A stretch of DNA of 64,000 nt from Loktanella sp. (GTDB lineage Bacteria > Pseudomonadota > Alphaproteobacteria > Rhodobacterales > Rhodobacteraceae): assembly GCA_017390475.1 (NCBI GenBank), contig JAFPBO010000002.1, forward strand, positions 29,488 through 93,487. Reading direction: 5' to 3'. The notes beneath the pieces are model-generated. The model did no database searches, was not told the DNA's origin, and saw nothing but the letters and a program-made list of their open reading frames with translations. This document shows positions 54,842-63,827 of this stretch, piece after piece. The position numbers were made by a program, and so were the translations under genes. The first letter of the stretch is position 1. Each line of letters starts with the position of its first letter.

Positions 54842-55734
54842 CCACCACCATATTGCCCCCGATTGACGAAAGGCTGGGCGTTGCCCTGCGTATCGGTTCG
54901 ACCCTTGCCTTTGCCGCCATGGTCGCCTGTATCAAGGCGGTGGGTGATGCCACGCCTTTGGGTCAGATCGTGTTTTTCCGCTCTGCCTTTGCGCTGATCC
55001 CGCTATGCGTGTTTCTGTGGTGGACCGGCGATTTCCCGCGTGGGATCGCTACCAAGCGGCCCTTTGGCCATATCGCGCGCTGCCTGATGGGGGCGGCGGC
55101 CATGTTCACCTCTTTCGCGACGATCCGCCTGTTGCCGGTGGCCGAAGCGACGATGCTGTCCTATCTCGCCCCTGTTGTGTTGGCGCTGCTAGGCTGGGGC
55201 CTGTTGGGCGAAAGGCTGACGCGGCGGCGCGCGGGCGGTGTCGCGCTTGGTTTTCTAGGGGTGCTGGCGTTCTGTGGCCCAGCTTTTGCAGGAATATTAC
55301 CGCCGGGGGCGCTTCTGGGCGTCGGTCTTGGCCTGCTGACGGCCTTTCTGACGGCGGGCGCATTGATTCAGGTCCGCCGGCTGACGCAGGTGGGCGAAAA
55401 GGCGGGCGCAATCGCCTTCTGGTTCGCGGTGGTATCGGCGGTGGCCGGGCTGGCCACGCTGCCGCTGGGCTGGGCACTGCCGGATATGCAAGTATTTGCA
55501 TTGCTGGTCGGTGCCGGGATTGCCGGAGGCGTGGCACATATCCTGATGACCTTGTCATTCCGCTATGCTGAAGCGTCGGCATTGGCACCCTTTGAATATC
55601 TGTCGGTGCTTTGGGCGGTGCTGATGGGGGTTGTGCTGTTTGCGGAAATTCCCGGCTGGTCCTTCGTGATTGCCGCACCGCTGATACTTGCCGGTGCCGT
55701 GGTGGCCAGACCGCAGCGACGGGTGGTGATATGA
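54838..55734 (+). CDS. EamA/DMT-family transporter
   Basis: A 298-residue drug/metabolite transporter with ten hydrophobic segments in two EamA repeats (about 15-145 and 155-290; YAEASALAPFEYLSVLWAVLMG is typical). Members export small molecules. It is overlapped on both sides (ATGA), between an ABC importer and a methyltransferase. In pseudopaline systems an EamA protein exports the metallophore that the ABC system re-imports; here that is only suggested. Confidence 0.83.
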   Translation: MTTTILPPIDERLGVALRIGSTLAFAAMVACIKAVGDATPLGQIVFFRSAFALIPLCVFLWWTGDFPRGIATKRPFGHIARCLMGAAAMFTSFATIRLLPVAEATMLSYLAPVVLALLGWGLLGERLTRRRAGGVALGFLGVLAFCGPAFAGILPPGALLGVGLGLLTAFLTAGALIQVRRLTQVGEKAGAIAFWFAVVSAVAGLATLPLGWALPDMQVFALLVGAGIAGGVAHILMTLSFRYAEASALAPFEYLSVLWAVLMGVVLFAEIPGWSFVIAAPLILAGAVVARPQRRVVI

Positions 55735-56498
55735 GCGCGCCTGCCAATTGGTCGCTGCGCGAAGATATCCGTGCCTATTGGGAACAGCGGGCGCAGACTT
55801 TTGATCTGTCCCCCGGACATGGCACCGATGACCCTGTCGAGATCGCGCTTTGGGCTGATCTGTTGCGCGACCTGGGTCTTGTGCCGGGCATGCGGGTGCT
55901 GGAACCGGCCTGCGGCACCGGGGCCTTTACCACGGCCTTGCTGGCCGCCGGAGCAGAGGTCGAAGGCATCGACTTTACCCATGCCATGCTGGCGCGCGCG
56001 CAGGCCCGGCACGGCACCCGCGCCCGGTTCCGGCTGGCCGCAGCCGAGACGCCTATGGTGGTGCCGGGATATTTTGACGCGATCGCGACCCGGCATCTGG
56101 TCTGGACGCTGACCGCGCCTGCCACGACCTTTGCCGCATGGGCCAAGGCGCTGCGTCCGGGTGGCCTGTTGATCATCATCGACGGCGATTGGCGGCGGCA
56201 GACTGCATTGTCGCGGCTGGCGACAAAGCTGGGGCAGGGCTGGGACCGCAGGGCAGCGCGGGTGCCGCTTTGGGATGATGCGGCCAATACCGCGATCATG
56301 GACCGGCTGCCGTTCGGGGACGGTCTGCGGGCGGAGAAGTTGGCGGGGCTGTTGCAAGAGGCAGGTTTCAGCGCGCCGCGCTTTGCCGCGCTAGGCCCGA
56401 TCCGGTGGCGGCAATTGCGACAGGCGGGTTGGCGTGACAGGCTGGCGCTGTTGCAGACCGCGGCACTGCCCTTTGCCATGGTGGTGCGGCGGCTGTGA
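55731..56498 (+). CDS. SAM-dependent class I methyltransferase
   Basis: A 255-residue methyltransferase. Motif I is RVLEPACGTGAFTTALLAAGAEVEGIDFT near residue 53; post-motif segments FDAIATRHLVWTLTAP and LRPGGLLIIIDGDW follow. The general fold is of the UbiE/Methyltransf_11 type. It ends the six-gene importer operon, joined by ATGA to the EamA gene, and might modify the transported molecule. Its substrate is unknown. Confidence 0.82.
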   Translation: MSAPANWSLREDIRAYWEQRAQTFDLSPGHGTDDPVEIALWADLLRDLGLVPGMRVLEPACGTGAFTTALLAAGAEVEGIDFTHAMLARAQARHGTRARFRLAAAETPMVVPGYFDAIATRHLVWTLTAPATTFAAWAKALRPGGLLIIIDGDWRRQTALSRLATKLGQGWDRRAARVPLWDDAANTAIMDRLPFGDGLRAEKLAGLLQEAGFSAPRFAALGPIRWRQLRQAGWRDRLALLQTAALPFAMVVRRL

Positions 56499-56501
56499 CG
56501 G

Positions 56502-58289
56502 CTAGCGCATCAACCGTGGCCGCGCGCAATGAGCGGCGTTCAGGGTGATCTCGGCTGTGCCAAGCTCGATCCCTGCCAGCCGGAGGACTTCATCTAATGC
56601 TTGATCCACCGGTTCTGCGACACCGGCCAACAGTGCCGTTGGCAAGGCGGCAATGACGGTATTCACGACCGGCCCGACAAGCCCCGCCAGAAGCGGCAAC
56701 TGCGATGGTTCGACCCGGATTTGCAGATTGTCGGCATGCAGCAGACTGCCGATGCCCGTGGACAGAACGTTACCAGAGCTGACCCGTTTGCTGATCTGGC
56801 CGCTGGCAATGTCACTTTGGGAAAAACTAATCTGATCGGTTTGCCCGCTGCCGATAATCGTATGCGACCGCGCCTGCAAGGTCAGCAGGCCGATGCGGAT
56901 CGGCGGCAGCAGAAACAGATCAATCTCGATTGCAATATCAACCAGATCAGCAAATTGCAGGTCAGCGGCACGCAATCCGCCGGGTGCTGTAAATTGGTCC
57001 GGCGTAAAAGAGCCCAGGAACAGTTCGGCTATATGCGGCCCTGCTGCGGTGCCTTGCAGCCCGGTGCTGGTCTGAAATGTCGCAACTGCGTCTGTGGCTT
57101 GCGCGGGCCGGCAATTGAGATCTGTCAGAGTTGCGCGCGCATTAGCGATTTCAAGGTAAAGCGGCAGATGCACCTCCACGACCGAAACACCGATGCCAAG
57201 TCCGGATAAAAGGTTGGGCGCAATGTCAAGATCACTGCGCAGACGTGTTTGTGCCGTATGTAGCGACGCCTGCGGTTCCCCGACGCTGATCCAACCCGAT
57301 TGCGCCGGTCTTTCTTGCACCAAAAGCAACGTATCGACCCCCAGCACACCGGGTATCGCCAGTGCCAGGTCAAGGTCCAGCGCCCGGTCAGCGGAAACCA
57401 CATCAAGCGCAGCAACCAGCAAATCCAGCGCGGTGACCTCTGTCGCGTCGATAAAATCGGCGAGGACTAGGCCCAATTCCGGTTCTGGCAGGCTGATGAT
57501 CCCCTGCAGCGGCAGATTGCGGTTTGGCGCGCGACCTGAAAGATCGGCCAGCACCTGCGCAACAATGCCCGTCTGCGATGCGGCGATGGCGTCCAGCACG
57601 CGGGGCAGGGCCATCTCCAGATCAAGGATGTCGCGGTAATTTCCGGCTGTGACATCGGCATCGGTTGCCAGTGCGTCGAGAAAATCCAGCAGATTGACCT
57701 GTCCTGACAGTAACGCCGCGTGATCCAGCACCGACAAAGATACCGATGTGCCGAATGCCCGCGCCAGCAATGCATTGACTGCGCCGCGGTCCAGCCGCAG
57801 CAAGCCGGAACTGAGGCTGAAGCTTGCGCCACGTGCCTGCATCGCGGTGGCGGTGGTGGACAGCATCACCTCTGTCTGCGGCAGGAAACTGCCCGCGAAA
57901 ACCAGTGGTGTCGGGTGTTGCAGGTCCAATCTGACGGCGTTCACGCCATGATCTGCAGCATCCATTTCGGTAAATCTTGCCGCAGCCGGCACCGTCGGGT
58001 CGGGAATGAACCGGCCATAACGGATCGCCGTGATCGCGGGCGGCTCGGATGCATTGCGGGCGATGACGCTCTGCGCTCTTGGTGCCGCAGCGGGCAGATC
58101 CGCCACGGCACTGATCGCGGCCAGATCGGCATAGCCTTGTAGCCGGGTCTTGTCGCGCGTCAGCAAGCCGAAATCGATGGCGAAGGCGGCAAATCCCAGC
58201 AAGACAGTCAAGAGCAGCGCGACGATGACCGCCACAGCGCCGCTTTCGTCATTTTGGAACGTTGCAGATGATGCCTTGTCAGTAGGCAA
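56502..58289 (-). CDS. tadG: TadG-like Tad pilus protein
   Basis: A 595-residue protein with the PF13400-type TadE/G start: SGAVAVIVALLLTVLLGFAAFAIDFGLLTRDKTRLQ, a single N-terminal membrane helix (about 17-43). The rest (about 70-595) is an extracytoplasmic Asp/Leu-rich domain without a von Willebrand motif that I can see. Probable minor component of the Flp pilus system. Overlaps the tadE gene by 11 bp. Its 3' end is only 3 bp from the convergent methyltransferase gene. Confidence 0.72.
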   Translation of the reverse strand: MPTDKASSATFQNDESGAVAVIVALLLTVLLGFAAFAIDFGLLTRDKTRLQGYADLAAISAVADLPAAAPRAQSVIARNASEPPAITAIRYGRFIPDPTVPAAARFTEMDAADHGVNAVRLDLQHPTPLVFAGSFLPQTEVMLSTTATAMQARGASFSLSSGLLRLDRGAVNALLARAFGTSVSLSVLDHAALLSGQVNLLDFLDALATDADVTAGNYRDILDLEMALPRVLDAIAASQTGIVAQVLADLSGRAPNRNLPLQGIISLPEPELGLVLADFIDATEVTALDLLVAALDVVSADRALDLDLALAIPGVLGVDTLLLVQERPAQSGWISVGEPQASLHTAQTRLRSDLDIAPNLLSGLGIGVSVVEVHLPLYLEIANARATLTDLNCRPAQATDAVATFQTSTGLQGTAAGPHIAELFLGSFTPDQFTAPGGLRAADLQFADLVDIAIEIDLFLLPPIRIGLLTLQARSHTIIGSGQTDQISFSQSDIASGQISKRVSSGNVLSTGIGSLLHADNLQIRVEPSQLPLLAGLVGPVVNTVIAALPTALLAGVAEPVDQALDEVLRLAGIELGTAEITLNAAHCARPRLMR

Positions 58290-58704
58290 GGAATGCCCTC
58301 CCTTCCAAGGATGCGATTTCCAGCCCTAACAGCGTGTCGGCAATGCCCAGAATTGACCCATCCACCGCATAGCTGAGTGTCACCGTCACATCGCCGATCC
58401 CCCCGCCGCTGACCAGCACACCCTGCGTCAGCCGGTCCGGGCGCAGCAGCGGATACCGCGCTATTGCGCGATCCAGATAATCATGCGCGATACTGACCCT
58501 TTCGGCTTGCGTCAGCCCCTGAACAGAGGCGCGCGCCGCTTCAAATGCGAGCTGATGCACGGCATGAGAGGCGCCGAACAGATAACCGAAACACATGATC
58601 CCGAACACCAGCGCAATCAAAAGCGGTGCGATCAGCACGAATTCGACGGCCACGGCACCGTCATCGGCGCGGCAGAACCTGCGGATAAAGCTGTTGGTGG
58701 CCAT
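58279..58704 (-). CDS. tadE: TadE-like pseudopilin
   Basis: A 141-residue protein with the prepilin-like cleavage motif G-AVAVEF at residues 16-21 (Glu at position +5 after cleavage) and the following hydrophobic helix VLIAPLLIALVFGIMCFGYLF. Minor pseudopilin of the Tad apparatus, processed by the TadV peptidase (not in the window). The gene lies 3 bp downstream of tadC and overlaps tadG. Confidence 0.82.
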   Translation of the reverse strand: MATNSFIRRFCRADDGAVAVEFVLIAPLLIALVFGIMCFGYLFGASHAVHQLAFEAARASVQGLTQAERVSIAHDYLDRAIARYPLLRPDRLTQGVLVSGGGIGDVTVTLSYAVDGSILGIADTLLGLEIASLEGRAFLAY

Positions 58705-58707
58705 GCG

Positions 58708-59664
58708 TCACATCCCGCGAATGATATTGTCGAGCACGCTCAGCACAGCCGGGCCGATCAGCACGACGAAAACCGCGGGCATGATCAGAAAGATCAGCGG
58801 GATCGTCATCAGCACCGGCAGTCTTGCGGCTTTTTCTTCGATGCGGAACAAACGGTCCGCGCGCTGATCGCGCATCAGAACCCGCATCGCGGTGCTGAAT
58901 GGTGTGCCGTGCCGCTCTGCCTGCAGCAGGGTCTGGGTAAAATGGCCGATCTCGATCAGGGGCAATCGTTTTGTCAGCCCCTCAAAGGCGCTTTTGCGGT
59001 CGTTGCTCAACCTTAATTCATTGGTTGTGCGGATCAGCTCGTTGGCCAGATCAGGATGCAGATCACGCAATTCGGTTGCAATCCGCACAAGTGCAGGCTG
59101 CATCGCCAGCCCGGCTTCAGACGCGATAACGAACAGTTCCAGCATGTCGGGAAAGCCGCGTCGCGCGGCTTGCAACCGTCGGTTCCGGTGATAGCTGACA
59201 AATAGGTCAATCCCCCGCGCCGACAGCAGCCCGAGCCCCGCAGCAACAGCAATCTGGTACGGTATATTCGCCATCGCCGGTGCCCGGGCCAGCAGCCAGA
59301 TTGCGGCAAAAACAGTCAGGCTGGTCGGCAGGATTGTTTTGACAAAGGCATAGATCACTACCGAATCCCGGTTGGTAAATCCCGCTGATGCCAACAGATC
59401 TGCCGTTCGTTGCGCATCGGCACCGCCCATAATGCTGAGCCTTTCGCCCAGCCCGGCAAACAGGCTCAGTAGCCTTTTGCTGTTTTTGCCGCGCTGCCGT
59501 GGCGGGTCCTGCACGATCTGCGGTACGGCCAGCGTGGCGCGCGCGATCCGCGTGGCGCGCTGGGCGGCGGCTTTCTGCGTCATAAACATGCCATAGGCCG
59601 CCGTCGCCATCAGCGCGACCCCCAGTCCGCCCGCAAGGATAAAGAGGATCACAGGATCAGACAT
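58708..59664 (-). CDS. tadC: Tad inner membrane platform protein TadC
   Basis: A 318-residue type II secretion F-domain protein. Membrane segments lie near 5-25, 110-150 and 265-310; the cytoplasmic core RRGFPDMLELFVIASEAGLAMQPALVRIATEL and the LTKRLPLIEIGHFTQTLLQAERHGTPF segment are typical of TadC. With TadB it forms the inner membrane platform on which TadA acts. Overlaps tadB by 8 bp. Confidence 0.87.
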   Translation of the reverse strand: MSDPVILFILAGGLGVALMATAAYGMFMTQKAAAQRATRIARATLAVPQIVQDPPRQRGKNSKRLLSLFAGLGERLSIMGGADAQRTADLLASAGFTNRDSVVIYAFVKTILPTSLTVFAAIWLLARAPAMANIPYQIAVAAGLGLLSARGIDLFVSYHRNRRLQAARRGFPDMLELFVIASEAGLAMQPALVRIATELRDLHPDLANELIRTTNELRLSNDRKSAFEGLTKRLPLIEIGHFTQTLLQAERHGTPFSTAMRVLMRDQRADRLFRIEEKAARLPVLMTIPLIFLIMPAVFVVLIGPAVLSVLDNIIRGM

Positions 59665-60613
59665 CGAGCCGACCCATCCGCGACAGAACGATGATTCCGG
59701 TCGTCAGGCTGATCAGACCAAGACCGGTCATCGACAGACCGCGCGGATCGGCGACCAGTGGCATCAGATAGGGTGGGTTGATTACCAACAACAAAGCCGC
59801 CACCGCAAAGGGCAAGATGCTGAGGATCAGCGCCGATGCCTTGGCTTCGGCAGACAGCGCACGAATCTTTTTGCGCATCGCCCGGCGCTGACGCAGTTGG
59901 TCCGCCAGATTTTCGATCGTTTCGACCAGATTGCCGCCGGTTTCGGCCTGCAGCTGTGTCGCCACGCTGAAAAACCGCACTTCCGGCACTGCGACACGTT
60001 CGGCCAGCCGCCGCAGTGTTTCCGCCAGATCGTGCCCGACCGACAGCATGTCGCGGGCCCGCCCAAGTTCATCACTCAAAGGGGCGGGGGTGCTTTCAAT
60101 CACCAGCCCCAGCGCATCCGCGACCGGACGCCCGGCCTTTAACCCGCGCGCGAAAGCATCCAATGCCTCGGGCAGATGGGCCACGATCTCTGTCAGGCGG
60201 CGGGTATGGGCGGCGCGCAGCCAGAGACTGCTGCCTGCACCAGCGGCCAATGTGCCAGACGACAGGGCGACAAGGACTGGCAGACTGAACAGAAAATGCG
60301 CCATGGTCGCAAGGGCCAGCGCAAGAAACCCGGTCAACAGCAAAAATTCCATGGCACCGACAGACAGACCCGCCAAAGCCAGCCGCGCATCAAGTGCGGT
60401 GATCAGGCCCGGTCGGGTCCGTTTCGTTTTCCGGGGCTTGGTGATTGCGGGCACACGGTTTGGCTGGCGCTGGGGCAGGGGGCCGCTTTGCACCGCGCGC
60501 ATCAGACGCGCTTTGCGCTGCTGCCGTCGCCGGTCAATCAGCAGTACCGCGACCAGACCCGGGCCGGTAGTGCTGCATAGAATGGCCGCGAAAATGATGA
60601 CCTCGATCCACAT
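59657..60613 (-). CDS. tadB: Tad inner membrane platform protein TadB
   Basis: A 318-residue type II secretion F-domain protein, similar to TadC. The cytoplasmic block HLPEALDAFARGLKAGRPVADALGLV and QLQAETGGNLVETIENLADQLRQRRAMRKKIRALSAEAKAS are hallmarks. It lies 2 bp after tadA and overlaps tadC. Confidence 0.87.
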   Translation of the reverse strand: MWIEVIIFAAILCSTTGPGLVAVLLIDRRRQQRKARLMRAVQSGPLPQRQPNRVPAITKPRKTKRTRPGLITALDARLALAGLSVGAMEFLLLTGFLALALATMAHFLFSLPVLVALSSGTLAAGAGSSLWLRAAHTRRLTEIVAHLPEALDAFARGLKAGRPVADALGLVIESTPAPLSDELGRARDMLSVGHDLAETLRRLAERVAVPEVRFFSVATQLQAETGGNLVETIENLADQLRQRRAMRKKIRALSAEAKASALILSILPFAVAALLLVINPPYLMPLVADPRGLSMTGLGLISLTTGIIVLSRMGRLDV

Positions 60614-60615
60614 CG

Positions 60616-62142
60616 TCAGCCTTCCAGAATGGAGTCGAGCACATGCGCCAGTCCGAATTCGGCGGCCCGTGTCGCCAGAACCGGGCGATAGCCAGTAAAT
60701 ATGAAATCACCGACCACTGCAGCTTTGGTGCTGTGCGGGCTGATCTTGTAGGTAAAGATGTCCTGCAGCGTCACCACGCCGGTTTCCATGCCGACAACTT
60801 CTGACACCGATGTGATCCGGCGTTTACCGTCACGCATCCGCGCGACCTGAATGATCAGATGTACTGCATGGGCGAGTTGCTGGCGGATCGCATCGGGTGA
60901 CAGGTTGTAACCGGCAAGCGCGCACATGCTTTCGACGCGGGTCAGCGCCTCGCGCGGTGCATTCGCGTGCAGCGTGCTCATTGATCCGTCGTGGCCGGTA
61001 TTCATCGCCTGCAACAGATCAAGCGCCTCTTCACCGCGGATTTCGCCGATGATAATCCGATCGGGTCGCATCCGCAGGGCGTTGCGCAGCAAGGCGCGCA
61101 TCGTGATTTCTCCGTCCCCCTCCAGGTTTGGCGGGCGGGTTTCAAACCTGACCACATGCTTTTGCTGCAATTGCAGTTCGGCTGCGTCTTCCAGAGTGAC
61201 GATACGTTCATGTTTTGAAATGCAGCCCGACATGGCGTTAAGCAGGGTGGTCTTGCCTGATCCGGTTCCGCCCGAGATCAAGATATTGACGCGCAATTCG
61301 GCGGCGAGCCCCAGAAAATCGGCCATCTGCCGGGTCAGGGCACCGTTTTCGATCAATGTCTCAAGGCGCATTGCCCGGGCGGGAAATTTGCGGATCGTGA
61401 TTGAAGGACCGTCGATCGCCAAAGGTGGGATCACGACATTCACCCGGCTGCCGTCCTTTAGCCGTGCGTCGACCAGCGGCTGGCTTTCGTCGATCCGGCG
61501 TCCCACGGCGGTGACAATCCGGGTCGCCGTGCTCAGGACATGGGCGTCGTCGCGAAAGGCGATATCGGTTTCTTCGACACAGCCGTGCCGTTCGACATAG
61601 ATGTTGTCGGCACCGTTCACCATGATATCGGTAACCGTCGGGTCGTCCAGCAAGGCTTGCAGCGGACCATAGCCCAGCATTTCGTCAATGACGCCACGCG
61701 CCATGATATCCAGCTCTTCTGCGTTCAGTTGAAGGCGGCGGTCACGCACATAATTGCGGATCAAACCAAAGATTGCGGCGGTCTTTTCTGCCTCTGACAG
61801 CGCGTTGAAGGCCGAGAATTCGACCTGCGCGGTAACTGCCTCGATCATTGCCGCACTATGGCTGACTTGGCGTGACGCGCCACGGGCGGTGATTTTCGTC
61901 GGCCCAGTCATATCGGCAGGCTGTGCCGGTCCCTGGTCGCGCAGCAAGGTTCCCGACACCCGTGCCAGCAGGTCACGCTGTTGATCCAGAGGGACCGCCG
62001 TGCCGCTTTGCTGGACATAGGCAGAAACCGCCTCGTTCAGTAGATGGACGGACAGCGTTTCCGTTCCAGCCGCGGCCTTGGCTGTGTCGATGACCCAGCG
62101 CACGATATCATGCTGGTCAGCCTCTGTCGTTCCCGATGTCAA
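60616..62142 (-). CDS. tadA: Tad secretion ATPase TadA/CpaF
   Basis: A 508-residue ATPase. In the C-terminal domain are Walker A GGTGSGKTT, the Asp box LEDAAELQL, Walker B RPDRIIIGEIRGEEALDLL and the His box STLHANAPREAL. It powers Flp pilus assembly. The long frame continues upstream over cpaE. The start is probably the TTG at 62142, which overlaps the cpaE stop codon as TTGA, giving residues TSGTTEADQHDIVRW and a normal length; an ATG at codon 95 (MTGPTK) would delete a conserved-looking part. Confidence 0.85.
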   Translation of the reverse strand: MTSGTTEADQHDIVRWVIDTAKAAAGTETLSVHLLNEAVSAYVQQSGTAVPLDQQRDLLARVSGTLLRDQGPAQPADMTGPTKITARGASRQVSHSAAMIEAVTAQVEFSAFNALSEAEKTAAIFGLIRNYVRDRRLQLNAEELDIMARGVIDEMLGYGPLQALLDDPTVTDIMVNGADNIYVERHGCVEETDIAFRDDAHVLSTATRIVTAVGRRIDESQPLVDARLKDGSRVNVVIPPLAIDGPSITIRKFPARAMRLETLIENGALTRQMADFLGLAAELRVNILISGGTGSGKTTLLNAMSGCISKHERIVTLEDAAELQLQQKHVVRFETRPPNLEGDGEITMRALLRNALRMRPDRIIIGEIRGEEALDLLQAMNTGHDGSMSTLHANAPREALTRVESMCALAGYNLSPDAIRQQLAHAVHLIIQVARMRDGKRRITSVSEVVGMETGVVTLQDIFTYKISPHSTKAAVVGDFIFTGYRPVLATRAAEFGLAHVLDSILEG

Positions 62143-63368
62143 CGCCCTAGCCTCTTCATCAGTGAAGGCCAGAAGGCCCGCGTCTTTTGCCGTTCTCCGG
62201 GTTTGATCTGCTCCCAGAGCTTGCCGACCTGCTGCGCATAGGGGCTTTTGCGCATCACATCGACCAAGGGTCTGCCCAACTGTTGCGCCTGAACCATGCC
62301 GCGGTGCTGATCGGGCAGGGTTACCGCTGGTTTCCTGCCGATGGCCTGCCCGATGTCCTTCATCGAAAGCCGCGCATCTGACCGGATCTGCGACAGCACC
62401 GGGATTGTTGTCAGCGCGGGGCTGGTGGCATGACAGGATTTGAACAGACGGATATAGCCGCTGAGCCCCGCATAGCCCGGCGTCAGTACCATGATCAGCT
62501 TGTCCAGTGCTGCTGCCAGTTCGGGCCGGAACAGCAATGTCGCACGCGAAATATCGACAAAGATGACATCGAAATGTGGCGCCATATGGTGCAGCAGGCC
62601 CGGCAGATTGCCCTGTAAACGCTGTGCCTCTGCGCCGTCCCGGGCGCAACAGGAATAAAGCCAGAACCCATCGCGCACCTGTGTCATGGAGGCATCCAGA
62701 AACAACCGGTCAACCCGTCCGGGATCTGACAGGGCATCACGAATACCGACGGTCGGTTCCTGATTGAGATCATGCGCCAGTGAGGCAAAGCCAAGGTCCG
62801 CATCCACCAAAGCCACCCGCGCGGCGTCGCGGCCGGCGCTGGCGATCTGTGCCAGATTTTGCGTCAGCATGCTCGCCCCGACGCCGCCGCTGCAACCGAC
62901 AACACCGACGATCATCGCCGTTGTAGCTTTTGCAGGCAGGTGCACGATCTGCGGGTCCAGCGCCCCCAACAGATCGCCGGTCTCAGCCGGAAAGGCGAAA
63001 TAATCCGCGGCACCTGCGGTTTTGAAGGCCCGATAGGTCGCCAGATCATCTGATTTCCCGATGACCACCAGCTGCGCACCGGATCGGGCCACTGCGGTCA
63101 CGCTGTCGCAGGCCTGATCCAGTTCCTCGTTCCCCAGCTCTGCAATCAGCCGCGTCGCTAACGGTCGATCAAAAGTCAGGCGCCCAGCACCGGCCAAACC
63201 GCCGCGATGCACATGGGCTGGGTCCCAGCCGCCTTGCCGGGCGGTTCGGGTTGCCAGGTCAATGCCTTCGTCGGTCAGCACATAAGCGCTGAAGTCAGGG
63301 CAGGGATAGTCACGCATCTGGAACATCTGGAAATACCCGATCAAGGTAGAAAGAGCAGATCGCGCCAC
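62139..63368 (-). CDS. cpaE: Pilus assembly ATPase CpaE/TadZ
   Basis: A 409-residue protein: an N-terminal receiver-like domain (about 30-140) and a ParA/MinD-like domain (about 150-380). The deviant Walker A is VGCSGGVGASML, in which the usual Lys-Thr is Ala-Ser, as in many CpaE/TadZ proteins; VALVDADLGFASLAHDL and DVIFVDISRA follow. It positions the pilus system at the pole. The first ATG at 63368 is used; a start ten to fifteen codons later would also fit. Ends with the TTGA junction to tadA. Confidence 0.85.
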   Translation of the reverse strand: MARSALSTLIGYFQMFQMRDYPCPDFSAYVLTDEGIDLATRTARQGGWDPAHVHRGGLAGAGRLTFDRPLATRLIAELGNEELDQACDSVTAVARSGAQLVVIGKSDDLATYRAFKTAGAADYFAFPAETGDLLGALDPQIVHLPAKATTAMIVGVVGCSGGVGASMLTQNLAQIASAGRDAARVALVDADLGFASLAHDLNQEPTVGIRDALSDPGRVDRLFLDASMTQVRDGFWLYSCCARDGAEAQRLQGNLPGLLHHMAPHFDVIFVDISRATLLFRPELAAALDKLIMVLTPGYAGLSGYIRLFKSCHATSPALTTIPVLSQIRSDARLSMKDIGQAIGRKPAVTLPDQHRGMVQAQQLGRPLVDVMRKSPYAQQVGKLWEQIKPGERQKTRAFWPSLMKRLGR

Positions 63369-63404
63369 ATGATTGGTGCCTCATGCGGCGCTTCGTGGAA
63401 CTGA

Positions 63405-63596
63405 TTAATTACCTGCTGTTAAGGCGGGGAGAGCTTCGCTGACCGATGTAAAGCCAGCGCTTGTCTGTTTCCCGATAGTGCTCACCGTCCCTATGATCAC
63501 TGCTGCAATCAGTGCGGCGAAAAGCCCGTATTCAATAGCTGCCGCCCCGTCTTCGTCGCGTGCGAAAGCCCTGAGCATCACATGAAGTTTTGTCAT
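63405..63596 (-). CDS. flp: Flp/Fap-type IVb pilin
   Basis: A 63-residue prepilin. The type IVb processing site is DEDG-AAAIEYGL: cleavage after Gly17, with Glu at +5 and Tyr at +6, the hallmark of Flp pilins. A 25-residue hydrophobic helix follows. The first gene of the tad cluster, 36 bp before cpaE. Its upstream region contains a repeated 14-mer and, farther out, an IS element. Confidence 0.93.
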   Translation of the reverse strand: MTKLHVMLRAFARDEDGAAAIEYGLFAALIAAVIIGTVSTIGKQTSAGFTSVSEALPALTAGN

Positions 63597-63646
63597 TGCA
63601 ATATCCTTTCCAAACCTAACCGACTGAATTGTTCCGCCGACGCGCT

Positions 63647-63710
63647 GATCAAGATCAGACGAAAGCCCTGTGTAAAGCGTGTTTGAACGTTTGTAGGACC
63701 AAGATCAGAC
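63647..63710. repeat. 14-bp direct repeat upstream of flp
   Basis: GATCAAGATCAGAC (63647-63660) and GACCAAGATCAGAC (63697-63710) match at 13 of 14 bases and start exactly 50 bp apart, in the promoter region of flp. They may bind a regulator of the pilin. The rest of 63597-63827 shows no gene. Confidence 0.45.
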
Positions 63711-63827
63711 TATGGTATGACGGAATTGCCATGTCGGCACTTGAAGTATGACCGCGTATGTCCCGGTAATCGCAGAGTATGATGCCGAAATGTGGGTAGG
63801 CGTTTTGGTGCTGCGGCAATTCGGAAC

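Noticed and set aside
50064-56498. Full staphylopine/pseudopaline cluster
   Set aside because: No nicotianamine synthase-like or opine dehydrogenase gene is present in the window; only the transport part is similar.
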